Made by a program: the position numbers and the translations under genes
Shown here: positions 31,277 through 39,724 of the stretch, in pieces
How the letters are laid out: every line of letters begins with the position of its first letter
Numbering within the stretch: the stretch's first letter is position 1
Assembly (NCBI GenBank): GCA_963729165.1
Contig: CAVSMM010000007.1
Location: 328,989-392,988 of the forward strand
Reading direction: 5' to 3'
Source of the DNA: JACCZX01 sp963729165
GTDB taxonomy: Bacteria; Pseudomonadota; Gammaproteobacteria; Burkholderiales; Burkholderiaceae_F
Length of the DNA stretch: 64,000 nucleotides
The notes under the pieces: generated by a model
What the model was told of the DNA's origin: nothing
What the model saw: the letters and a program-made list of their open reading frames with translations, nothing else
Database searches by the model: none

Positions 31277-31850
31277 TCGCACGGCCGACCACCTATTCTG
31301 GATGGCGCGTTACATCGAGCGTGCGGAAAACACCGCACGCATGCTCGATGTGAATTTGTCCACGTCACTGCTTCCACAGTCGGCTCAGGCATCGGAGAGC
31401 GGCTGGCGCGCGTTGCTGAGTATTTCCGAACTGACCGAAGAGTTCGATGAGCGCTATCCGGTCGTCTCGCCTCGCGATGTGCTGGATTTTATGGTGCGTG
31501 ATGCAAGCAACTCGTCTTCGATTTGCGCGTGCCTGCAGGCGGCGCGTGAGAATGCACGTGCCGTGCGCGGCTCGCTGACGACCGAGGTTTGGGAAACGCA
31601 CAACGACACCTGGCTCGACCTGCAACGCAAGCTTGCGGACGGAACGCCAGAGCGCGACCCGCAGTCGTTTTTCGAATGGGTCAAGTTCCGATCGCACTTG
31701 TCGCGCGGTGTGACGATTGGCACGATGCTGAAGGACGAGGCCTTCTACTTTGTGCGGCTGGGCACCTTCCTTGAGCGCGCGGATAACACGGCGCGACTGA
31801 TCGATGTGAAGTACCACGGTCTGGGTGACGAGCGTGCGGAACTGCGCGGG
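31269..31850 (+). pseudogene. Alpha-E domain protein, 3' truncated at the junction
   Basis: The GTG start at 31269 gives LSRTADHLFWMARYIERAENTARML, the hallmark of the all-helical alpha-E family that accompanies circularly permuted ATP-grasp proteins. The domain is well conserved through AFYFVRLGTFLERADNTARLIDVKYH. It then loses similarity after about residue 185 of an expected ~310. Downstream, within a few dozen bases, sequence of an unrelated ABC substrate-binding protein begins. The end coordinate is the approximate join. This is a broken gene in this window, not a natural variant. Confidence 0.8.
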
Positions 31851-32385
31851 ACAGCCAGACCCGGAGACTCGCGCCAAAGGCCGTGAGCATTGGCGTGCTC
31901 GTCAATCCGAACGCACCGGCGGTCAATGTCGAGCCGCAAGTCAGAGACCTCGAGCTCGCGGCTAAGGCACTCGGGCTGCGGCTGCGGGTCGTCCACGTCG
32001 GCAGCAGGCGGAGGCCAGCGCGGCGTTCGCCACGCTCGCCGGCGAGCGCGCCGACGCCGTATTCATCACTGCTGACGGGCTGTTCAACACCCAGCTACGT
32101 GATCCGTTTGTCGTCCTGGCCGCGCGCCACGGTTTGCCGGCTATGTCCGGCTACCGCGATTTCGTCACTGGCGGCGGATTGATCTGCTACACCAGCTCGG
32201 TCTTTGATGCCGGGCGCCAAGCCGGCGTCTACGCCGGCCGCATTCTCAAGGGTGCCCAGCCCGGCGACCTGCCGGTCACCCAGCCGACCAAGTTCGAGCT
32301 GGTGATCAATCTCAAGACCGCCAAGTCTCTCGGCCTCGAAGTGCCGGACAAGCTGCTCGCCATCGCCGACGAGGTGATCGAATGA
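31850..32385 (+). pseudogene. ABC_sub_bind substrate-binding protein, 5' truncated
   Basis: Similarity begins around 31865 with LAPKAVSIGVLVNPNAP, which is near the middle of ABC_sub_bind (TrpX/YtfQ-like) proteins. It continues after a frame change near 32005 (FATLAGERADAVFITADGLF) to the standard end GLEVPDKLLAIADEVIE at 32385. The N-terminal half, including the signal peptide, is missing. The stop overlaps the start of a second, complete paralogue. Such tandem copies are abundant in Bradyrhizobium-like genomes. Confidence 0.8.
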
Positions 32386-33362
32386 GGCGCCGCGAGTTCA
32401 TCACGCTGCTCGGCGGCGCGGTGGCATGGCCGCTCGCCGCACGCGCGCAGAGCGAACGCTTGCGGCGCATCGGCGTGCTGATGTCGTTGGCCAAGGATGA
32501 TCCCGAGGACGTGCAGCGCCGCGCGTTGCTGCAGCAGGGACTCCAGCAGCTGGGATGGAGCGAAGGCCGCAACCTTCATATCGAGTATCGCTCGTTTGCC
32601 GGGGAGCCGGTCCGAGCGCAAGCGATGGCCAAGGAGCTCGTCGATCTCAAGCCGGATCTCATCATCGCCGCCTCCACGCCCGGCCTGGTGGCGGCCGGAC
32701 GGGAGACCCGCACCATCCCGATCGTGTTCGTAGCGGTGTCCGATCCGGTCGGCCAGGGCTTCGTCACGAGCCTGGCGCGGCCGGGCGGCAACGCCACCGG
32801 GTTCAGCCTTTTCGAATTCCCCGTGGTCGGCGAGGTGCTCGTGCTCAAGCAGATCGCGCCGAACGTCGTGCGGGTCGCACTTCTGTTCAATCCCGACACG
32901 CTGTCCGACAGCCCGTTCCTGCGCTCGCTCGATGCGATCGGTCCGTCGCTCGGCGGGCAGCTGATCAAGACGCCGGTCCGCAACGCCACCGAGATCGAAG
33001 CCGCGATCGCCGCGACGGCGCGCGAGCCCGGCGGCGGTTTGATGTTTCTGCCCGACCCCTTCGCCGTTGTTCATCGTGACCTGATCGTCGGCTTGGCGGC
33101 GCGCCACCGTCTGCCCGCGGCCTATCCCTTGCGCATTTTCGCTACCGCCGGCGGCCTGATGTCCTACGGCGTCGACACGGTCGATCTCGTGCGCCGCGCG
33201 GTACCCTATGTGGATCGCATTCTCAAAGGCGCCAAGCCCGGCGAGCTTCCGGTGCAGCAGCCGACCAAGTTCGAGTTGGTCATCAACCTCAAGACGGCCA
33301 GGGCGCTCGGCTTGGAAGTCTCGCCGAAGCTGCTCGCCCTCGCCGACGAGGTGATCAAATAG
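32382..33362 (+). CDS. ABC_sub_bind family substrate-binding protein
   Basis: This is an intact 326-residue periplasmic binding protein. The N-terminus RRREFITLLGGAVAWPLAARAQ is the Tat-like signal peptide of this large rhizobial family. Two type-1 periplasmic lobes follow: IPIVFVAVSDPVGQGFVTSLARPGGNATG and GGLMSYGVDTVDLVRRAVPYVDRILKG. The C-terminus LGLEVSPKLLALADEVIK is standard. The ligand is unknown; some relatives bind aromatic amino acids or tryptophan. No permease or ATPase gene lies nearby, so its transporter is not visible here. Confidence 0.88.
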   Translation: MRRREFITLLGGAVAWPLAARAQSERLRRIGVLMSLAKDDPEDVQRRALLQQGLQQLGWSEGRNLHIEYRSFAGEPVRAQAMAKELVDLKPDLIIAASTPGLVAAGRETRTIPIVFVAVSDPVGQGFVTSLARPGGNATGFSLFEFPVVGEVLVLKQIAPNVVRVALLFNPDTLSDSPFLRSLDAIGPSLGGQLIKTPVRNATEIEAAIAATAREPGGGLMFLPDPFAVVHRDLIVGLAARHRLPAAYPLRIFATAGGLMSYGVDTVDLVRRAVPYVDRILKGAKPGELPVQQPTKFELVINLKTARALGLEVSPKLLALADEVIK

Positions 33363-33430
33363 AGACGGCTTTGCTGCCTGCGCGGCAGTAGAACTATCGC
33401 GTTTGCGCGAGCAGAACCGGCTGATAAGAC

Positions 33431-34633
33431 GTGACAGGGATTCATTTGACGAGTAAGGATGGCATAGCGCCCGTTGCAGGTGTCCCCGACCCTGCGCTGC
33501 TAGTAGTCGATGACAACGAAGACAATCGTTATACGCTCTCCTTGCAGCTTAATGTCCAGGGCTATCACAATATAGCCATTGCAACTAATGGGCACGAAGC
33601 ACTGAGCGTTTTGCACTCGAAGCCCTTTGACCTCGTGCTTTTAGACATCATGATGCCGGAGCTGAACGGATACGAAGTGCTGGAGCGCATGCGATCCAGT
33701 CCGGAGTTGCGCAATATTCCAGTCATAATGATCTCGGCGATCGGCGAGCTTGACAGCGTTGTTCGCTGCATCGAGCTTGGCGCCGAGGACTACCTGCCGA
33801 AGCCATTCGAGCCCACTCTTCTCCGAGCGCGCGTCTATGCAAGCTTAGAACGCAAACGGCTACATGATCAGGTGGTGGCGCAAGCGGCTGAGCTTGCCTC
33901 GCAAGCCGCTGAGCTTGCCACTTGGAACAAAACTCTGGAACAGCGAGTGGCCGATCAACTCGGCGAAATCGAGCGTATGGGAAAGCTGCGGCGCTTCCTT
34001 TCTCCACAAGTCGCTGATCTGATTGTTGCGTCGGGGATGGAGAAGCAACTCCAAAGTCACCGACGCGAGATTACTGCGCTCTTTTGTGACTTGCGAGGCT
34101 TTACAAGTTTTTCCGAAACCTCTGACCCTGAAGACGTGATGATGCTGTTGCGAGACTATCATGCGGCTATTGGGCAAATCATCATAAAATACGGTGCAAC
34201 GCTCGAGCATTTCGCTGGTGACGGCTTAATGTTGATCTTCAATGATCCCCTTCCAATAGATAAGCCTGAGCTTCAAGCCGTGCGCATGGCGCTGGAAATG
34301 CGTGACGCTATCGGAACGTTAACCGAAAAGTGGCGACGGCTAGGGCACGACATTGGCTTTGGCATCGGTATTTCGAATGGCTTTGCTACGCTCGGGACCA
34401 TAGGCTTCGAGGGACGCTTCGACTATGCCGCTGTTGGAACAGTGTCGAATATTGCGTCCCGGCTTTGTGACGAGGCCAAGCCGGGTCAAATCCTGATTAG
34501 CCCGCGTGTCTTGATGGCAGTCGAAGACACCATGAAGGTCGAGCCGGTGGGCGAGCTGACGCTCAAGGGCATCCGACGCCCAATGACCGCTTACAATGTG
34601 GTCGCGGCCTCAGCTCCAACTCGAACTGAATGA
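33431..34633 (+). CDS. Receiver domain fused to class III adenylate/guanylate cyclase
   Basis: The 400-residue protein has a receiver (residues ~20-140) with DDNEDNR and the phospho-acceptor in LVLLDIMMPELNG and the lysine of LPKPFE. A coiled coil with a repeated QAAELA follows. The class III nucleotide cyclase domain carries metal-binding CDLRGFTSFSE and HFAGDGLMLIFNDP and the C-terminal FDYAAVGTVSNIASRL. It probably makes cAMP on phosphorylation; the substrate is not certain. The start is GTG at 33431. Base composition is noticeably less GC-rich than the neighbours. No kinase gene is adjacent. Confidence 0.88.
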   Translation: MTGIHLTSKDGIAPVAGVPDPALLVVDDNEDNRYTLSLQLNVQGYHNIAIATNGHEALSVLHSKPFDLVLLDIMMPELNGYEVLERMRSSPELRNIPVIMISAIGELDSVVRCIELGAEDYLPKPFEPTLLRARVYASLERKRLHDQVVAQAAELASQAAELATWNKTLEQRVADQLGEIERMGKLRRFLSPQVADLIVASGMEKQLQSHRREITALFCDLRGFTSFSETSDPEDVMMLLRDYHAAIGQIIIKYGATLEHFAGDGLMLIFNDPLPIDKPELQAVRMALEMRDAIGTLTEKWRRLGHDIGFGIGISNGFATLGTIGFEGRFDYAAVGTVSNIASRLCDEAKPGQILISPRVLMAVEDTMKVEPVGELTLKGIRRPMTAYNVVAASAPTRTE

Positions 34634-35350
34634 CAAGTATGATCCTCGACCCGGTCCCGCGTTCCCTCGATCAATCTAGCGTACCACAATCAAGCGATGG
34701 TGTCTGGACACGTACACTGCCCGATGTCCGTTCATGGCACCATCGCGACATTTCGCGGCGACGCAACAATTCGGTCGCTTTCGGAGTGAAGCGGACATTC
34801 AGCGAGCCGCGCTTACAAACCCGAATTTATGAGTACGCGCCCTAAACCACCGGGGCATCATCGGTAGCGTCGCCGGCATTTTGTTAGGTGTCGTCGCTCC
34901 CCTGCGTCTCTTTGCGGTGGCGGCTTTTATCGCTTTAGGCGCAAGATGGCGGACCTAATGACGCCGCCCTCTTGAGCGGACGACTTGTCCGCTTGAGCGC
35001 CTTGCAACGCTTGAGTTTTCTGGCGTCGCGCGTTGCCTACCACCGCGCCGACCCACATCGAGTTTCCGGCAATGGTGCCGGGAAGCAAGCGGCTTCCGGG
35101 ATGCCGCTCAACTGTCGTTATCGGGGGTAAAGCGGAAATCTGTTGCTCACTTTGAGACTTACCGGGTTTGACCCGTATGAGACATGCGGCGACTATCCGC
35201 CGCGCTCGCAATGGTGCACGCCGTGTGCCTATGCGCCACCGGCTTTCACGTAGCTGAGCCAACGATCCCGCGTAGCGCCCGCGTGCTGCCGATATTTTCG
35301 ACCGTGGTGCCGGCCCGTTTCCGGGAGCTCCGAAATCCCTCAGTCGCCGT
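34634..35350. other. Gene-free stretch with palindromic repeats
   Basis: No credible coding sequence is seen. The stretch holds ATGTCCGTTC (34723-34732) and AGCGGACATT (34791-34800) facing each other around ~58 bases, and AGCGGAC/GTCCGCT (34975-34981 / 34987-34993). A hydrophobic open frame around 34,860-34,960 has no start codon in good context. Confidence 0.5.
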
Positions 35351-35794
35351 TCAGGGCTTGGCGCCCTTGAACGTGATGAGGACATACCCGGACCCACTCC
35401 TTGCCTCGAACGCGGTGGGCCGACGCTCGTCCAGGTTTGGTGCGTTGTCGCAGGTCGTCAGCGTGTCGCCGTCCAGGCCATAAATCCCCTTCCACGCCTT
35501 GCCCTTTAGGACCCCTTCCGTATGCTCGAAGTCAATGGCCGCCGGCTTCGCGCTCGGGTCCACACGGACGGTTCCCGCGTAGAGGGGCTTGCCGTCCTTG
35601 GACTGGATCTGGAAGCGGTTGCCGGTAAAGGAGAGCCGATGTCCGACAACGTCATCGGCTGCTTTGCCGTCGCGTTCCGCCTTTGTTGCAATCCAGGTCC
35701 CTTGCAGTTGCTTTTGGGCTTGCTCGGCCGGCTGCGCGAGAACAAGCCCGGTCCCGAGAATCAACCAGCACATCGTCGAGATCAGCCGGTGCAT
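35351..35794 (-). CDS. Secreted TIGR03067-like protein
   Basis: The product is a 147-residue exported protein of unknown function. The signal peptide is HRLISTMCWLILGTGLVLA, and the mature part LQGTWIATKAERDGKAADDVVGHRLSFTGNRFQI resembles the TIGR03067 lipocalin-like repeat seen in many soil bacteria. It continues with YAGTVRVDPSAKPAAIDFEHTEG and YGLDGDTLTTCDN, which fits that family. AGGAGAA lies before the ATG on the minus strand. No neighbour suggests a pathway. Confidence 0.7.
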   Translation of the reverse strand: MHRLISTMCWLILGTGLVLAQPAEQAQKQLQGTWIATKAERDGKAADDVVGHRLSFTGNRFQIQSKDGKPLYAGTVRVDPSAKPAAIDFEHTEGVLKGKAWKGIYGLDGDTLTTCDNAPNLDERRPTAFEARSGSGYVLITFKGAKP

Positions 35795-36294
35795 AACAGT
35801 TCTCCTGTAATGAGGGGGGCGCTATCTCGCCCGACTTGCGAGCCACGTAGCCGAAACGAGACCACCGCCGCTTACGCAGTGGTGCCGGAGTAACGGAGCA
35901 CGCCACAAGGGTAGCTCTTTTTCCGAAGGGCTTCCAGGATACGGAGACGCCAGCAGTGGGCGATGCCGAGGTCATGCTGCAGCTGGGGAGGACAGGTATG
36001 TTCATTAATAGCACTGCGTCCCTCAGAACGGACGTTGAGTTTTTCTGCTTATACCGATACTGTCGAAAAACGATTTTGCTGATCCGAGCGCGCAAGATTG
36101 ATTCAAGATCAGGCGCCAGTGCGCAACGTTGATTAAAAAATCCATTCACCCTCGTTATTGTTGCGTATTCTTATTCTACAGCTTGTACGCGGCGACTTTT
36201 TCGACAGCATCGACCCATAGCTCGTTGTTCCGTGCTTTATCAATCTCGACGTAGGCTTCCCCAGTGCCCGACTTCAGACGGAGGGCTCCGCACC
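35795..36294. other. Gene-free stretch upstream of hydrolase
   Basis: I see no coding sequence with family similarity. The part 36,120-36,200 is AT-richer than its surroundings and may contain the promoter of the hydrolase gene, but no clear -35/-10 pair can be named. Confidence 0.4.
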
Positions 36295-37845
36295 ATGGTG
36301 GTCACCCACAGGCACATCCTCCTGCTCGCTCTTCTACTTGCTTCACCCACTGTGGCGCGAGCCGCACAGACCGGCCAAGGAACTGCAACTGTGCCCCGCT
36401 TCGAACCGGCGTCGTGCCCGAAACTGCCGGGGGCCGAAGAGCTGGCCAAAGCGAGCTGCGGCTATCTTGTCGTGCCGGAAAATCGCAACCGGCCGACGGG
36501 TCGCACCATCAAGCTGATGGTTGCGAAATACCCTGCGCGCTCAACGGAGAAGCGGGCTGATCCCGTTGTCTATCTAGCCGGCGGGCCGGGCGACATTGCC
36601 CCATTGGAGATCAACGGGCTTATCGCTGCCGACTTCATCCGCGACCGGGACATCGTCGTGATGAGCCAGCGCGGCACCATGTTCTCGGAGCCGGCGCTTA
36701 CTTGTGCGTCCATCGACGACTTCGCCAGGGAACTTCTCGGCCTCCGCTTCTACTCCGAGGCGACGAAGCGCGCGCATTTGGCCGCGACGGAGGCCTGTCA
36801 CCGCGACCTCGCCGCCACCGGCGCCGATCTCAGCGCCTACAACTCGACAGAAAGCGCCGCCGATTTCGCCGACCTCCGCAAGGCGCTCGGCTATGAAACG
36901 TGGAACGTCTACGGGACGTCCTATGGCTCCTATCTTGCGCAGACGCTCATGCGCGACCACCCAGAGGGCATCCGCAGCGTCGTCCTCGATTCGGTCTTGC
37001 CCACGACCTACAACGTCGCCGCAAACTGGCTAAACGCGCGCGACGGCTTCGACAACATCTTCCAGGCCTGTGCAGCGGAAGCGGCCTGCAACGCGGCCCA
37101 TCCCCGTCTCAAGGAAACCTTCACCGGACTGGTCAACAAGCTCGAGGCGGAGCCCCTGACGACAACCGTCAGCGACCCGGCCACCGGAAAAGACCTCAAG
37201 GTCGTGCTCGACGGCGGGGCGCTGATCGACTGGCTGCGCAACCAGAACTATACTGTGCCGACGCTCCAAGCCGCGCCGAATCGGATCGATGGGCTCGCTG
37301 CCGACCGCCCCGATGCCATCGAGGCGATCGCCCTGGATCGGGCAAGCCGGGCGCCCCCACCCGGTCCGGATGTCCCTGCTCTCGGCTACGGCCTCGCCCT
37401 TGGCGTCAGCTGTCGCGAAAGCTATCCGTTCGCGACGCCGGAGGATCTCGCCGCGGCCGGGCGGGAAGCGTTTCCGGACTATCCGCTCTTGGTGACACGC
37501 GAGGGTATAGGCGGCTGGGCGTATTTCAACGAAGACTGCCGCGAGGTCTGGAAGGTCCCCGCCGCCCCGGAGGCCATGCACCAGCCCGTCGCGAGCAGTC
37601 TCCCGACGCTTCTCATTTCCGGGAGCTTCGATACGTTGACGTCGCTTGCCGGTGCGAAGGCCGCGGCGGCGCAGCTGTCCAACGCAACCATCATCAGCAT
37701 CCCGGGCATCGGGCACGCCGTCTCCCCCTGGTCACCCTGCGCCCAGGCCGTGATCGTATCGTTCCTCACCGATCCCGCCGCCCCCGACGCATCCTGCGTC
37801 GGCGCGCTGAAACCGCCTAGCTTCACCTCAGTGGCTTCGCCGTGA
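36295..37845 (+). CDS. Secreted alpha/beta hydrolase (TAP-like C-terminal domain)
   Basis: This is an exported serine hydrolase of the tripeptidyl-aminopeptidase / proline iminopeptidase type. The 516 residues start at the ATG at 36295, behind GGAGGG, with the signal peptide LLLALLLASPTVARAAQ. The nucleophile is S209 in GTSYGS, with an oxyanion segment YLAGGPGDIAP. The C-terminal TAP-like domain has PTLLISGSFDTLTS (catalytic Asp) and GIGHAVSPW (catalytic His). The frame also opens 63 bases earlier, but the signal peptide decides the start. The substrate is probably peptides or esters; it is not readable. Confidence 0.88.
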   Translation: MVVTHRHILLLALLLASPTVARAAQTGQGTATVPRFEPASCPKLPGAEELAKASCGYLVVPENRNRPTGRTIKLMVAKYPARSTEKRADPVVYLAGGPGDIAPLEINGLIAADFIRDRDIVVMSQRGTMFSEPALTCASIDDFARELLGLRFYSEATKRAHLAATEACHRDLAATGADLSAYNSTESAADFADLRKALGYETWNVYGTSYGSYLAQTLMRDHPEGIRSVVLDSVLPTTYNVAANWLNARDGFDNIFQACAAEAACNAAHPRLKETFTGLVNKLEAEPLTTTVSDPATGKDLKVVLDGGALIDWLRNQNYTVPTLQAAPNRIDGLAADRPDAIEAIALDRASRAPPPGPDVPALGYGLALGVSCRESYPFATPEDLAAAGREAFPDYPLLVTREGIGGWAYFNEDCREVWKVPAAPEAMHQPVASSLPTLLISGSFDTLTSLAGAKAAAAQLSNATIISIPGIGHAVSPWSPCAQAVIVSFLTDPAAPDASCVGALKPPSFTSVASP

Positions 37846-38171
37846 CCGTTGCGCTACGCGGCTCGCGCGCCGAGGAACTGTGACTTGAAGTTTCAACCCA
37901 AGCCCATGGACCGACGAGTGGTGGCTAGGTCAATAAGCACAAGCGGGCATATGAAGCGCACCCACCAGGCTGGCACAAGATCAGCCGAAATCATCCCAGG
38001 GTGAAATGCCGGTCAGGAGCGTGCTCTCCCTCGCTTACCGAAAGCTGTTCGAGGACCGGTGAGGGCGGAGTACTCGCGAAGACCGGGTTGGGCGGCTTGC
38101 CGCCACATCAGGTGTTCCCACAGCGGCCGCCGATGGGCCGGACGAGAATTGGCACCAGAGGGAGTCGGATC

Positions 38172-38756
38172 ATGTTTGTCGTGAGCAGTAAATTTATCGG
38201 CAGTTTCAGACTAGTAGAGAACATCAATTATAACCTTTCTGGGCTCGCGCTGCTGTATCGCTATTACGAAGGAGAGGATGAAGACGGTAAGCGTTTTCTA
38301 CGCAAGCCTATCATCGTCCTGCTGGTGTCAATCATCGAGGCAGTACTGCACGATTATCACACGCGCATTCGCACGTTCACACGAGAGGGAGTAGCAAATC
38401 TTACTCAATCGGTTGTGGACTACATCAGTGCGAAGCGACTCGACGAGCTTGAGAAATACGTCGCAAGTGCGCGAAAGCATAATCTGTTCGGAACAGACCC
38501 AGAATTTTACGAGATATTGGATGAGTTACGACGCCTTCGGAACAGGGTACATATCCAAAACACGAAAGAAGACTTTGAGCCCAGTGATCGCCACGCATTC
38601 ACTGAAAGAAGAAAGACCGCCGCAGAAGTGGCTCTCGAAAAGACCTTGAAGATAATGGCGGCCAAGTATCCCAGGGCGAACCACCCCCACAATGCGGCTG
38701 ACTTCAATTTACCATGGAGCGAGTATTACCGGTACGGGGTAACAACCGAACCGTGA
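38172..38756 (+). CDS. Hypothetical protein with HEPN-like motif
   Basis: The 195-residue protein is mostly helical. ELRRLRNRVH (residues ~121-130) contains an R-x4-6-H arrangement (RNRVH) typical of HEPN ribonuclease domains, preceded by IVLLVSIIEAVLHDYHTRI, a plausible first helix. HEPN proteins are often toxins or RNA-cleaving defence effectors, or simply RNase-fold scaffolds. No minor nucleotidyltransferase partner is visible beside it. The start at 38172 is chosen because the 57 codons upstream look non-coding. The composition is AT-richer than the flanks, which suggests transfer. The family is not recognised with certainty. Confidence 0.5.
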   Translation: MFVVSSKFIGSFRLVENINYNLSGLALLYRYYEGEDEDGKRFLRKPIIVLLVSIIEAVLHDYHTRIRTFTREGVANLTQSVVDYISAKRLDELEKYVASARKHNLFGTDPEFYEILDELRRLRNRVHIQNTKEDFEPSDRHAFTERRKTAAEVALEKTLKIMAAKYPRANHPHNAADFNLPWSEYYRYGVTTEP

Positions 38757-38935
38757 AACTGCCCGCCGGATCGTATCGCGGACGTCGGGCACCGCGATCT
38801 GCGTCGAGCGGAAGGGCGCCCGAGATGCCAAACAGGATGGCGGTGCTGCACGTCTACAACTTAGCGAAGCATGACCGCACGTTGTGTGTACCGAAAACCG
38901 CGTTCGTATTGATCTGATGAACGAATCGCCTAACG

Positions 38936-39349
38936 TCATCGGTGATGATCGCGCTCGAGGACCATCCAGTCAGCAAGGTCGGCCGTCGCCGGGGAGCGAT
39001 CGAGATCGGTAGGGCGCATCGTCAAGGCCATGTGGCGCCCGCTCATTGCATCGAGGCGTCGTCCCGGATCGTGGCGAGCAGTCCCGCCCGCAGCGCCTTG
39101 TAATATGTCTCTGGCGCGCTGCGAGGCTGCTGGCCCGGCGAAGATCGTCACGTAGCAGCCGCCATCGTCGTCCTGGTACTCGACGCGCCAGACGCCCGAA
39201 GCATTCCGGTCATCAACAAGCCAAACATCAGCATGGAAGTCGTTCTTGACGGCGGGATCGCGGTAGCTCTCGTCACGATCAAGCCGCTTGTGTTCGGCCG
39301 GGTCCATGGCATCGACAAGCTCTTGAAAGGTTCTCGGATCATTGGCCAT
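38936..39349 (-). CDS. Small hypothetical protein, possibly frameshifted
   Basis: The N-terminal ~85 residues (NDPRTFQELVDAMDPAEHKR, then VWLVDDRNASGVWRVEYQDDD) look like genuine protein-coding sequence of a rhizobial hypothetical protein. Near 39105 the neighbouring frame gives YYKALRAGLLATIRDDASMQ and an early stop around 39046, which is a more natural end than the Arg/Asp-rich tail of this frame. I suspect a one-base change there. Its start codon overlaps the start codon of the divergent gene at 39348. Confidence 0.5.
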   Translation of the reverse strand: MANDPRTFQELVDAMDPAEHKRLDRDESYRDPAVKNDFHADVWLVDDRNASGVWRVEYQDDDGGCYVTIFAGPAASQRARDILQGAAGGTARHDPGRRLDAMSGRHMALTMRPTDLDRSPATADLADWMVLERDHHR

Positions 39350-39497
39350 GGCTAAAACCGTGGCGTCTGCCCAGCCTCCCGATATCGCTCGCCAATTGAC
39401 AGAGATGGTCGATGGCTACATCGGCCGATGCGATGAAGATGCCGCGCGAGCGGGGATCGAGTGGATGCGCGCTGCACTATCTCGCACACGAGGATAG
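39348..39497 (+). CDS. Small hypothetical protein (GRCDExAAR family)
   Basis: The 49-residue protein contains MVDGYIGRCDEDAARAGIEW. A very similar segment (VEGYTGRCDEAAARRAIEW) occurs in the gene at 42968-43198, so these are two members of one small family within the window. That conservation supports real coding despite the small size. Function unknown. The ATG forms the palindrome CATG with the divergent gene's start codon, which leaves each gene's ribosome site inside the other. Confidence 0.55.
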   Translation: MAKTVASAQPPDIARQLTEMVDGYIGRCDEDAARAGIEWMRAALSRTRG

Positions 39498-39724
39498 GCT
39501 GTCCCATAATCTCCGTCGAACTCAACGCCATCCACGACTGGAGTAGGCTGACCTTGGCTGTTTGACTGGGCCGGCGCTTCACCGCGCTGGCCCTTTTTTC
39601 GCCTCGCCCAAGGATCGGGTGCGGTAAACTCCCAACATGTCCCATAGAATAGGCACCGGCAGACGAGAGTCGTCGTAAGCGTGCCCGCCTCCGAAGCCTC
39701 AACGTGCCCCTGGGTGACGTGCCC
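39498..39724. other. Short non-coding spacer before IS110 fragment
   Basis: Nothing with coding similarity is seen. The GGCCGGCGCTTCACCGCGCTGGCCCTTTTTT stretch near 39570-39600 holds a GGGCC...GGCCC-type hairpin (GGCC-containing arms around TTCACCGC) followed by six Ts and may be a terminator for the small gene. Confidence 0.4.

Noticed and set aside
31850..33362. ABC transporter operon
   Set aside because: Only substrate-binding paralogues are present; no permease or ATPase genes follow.
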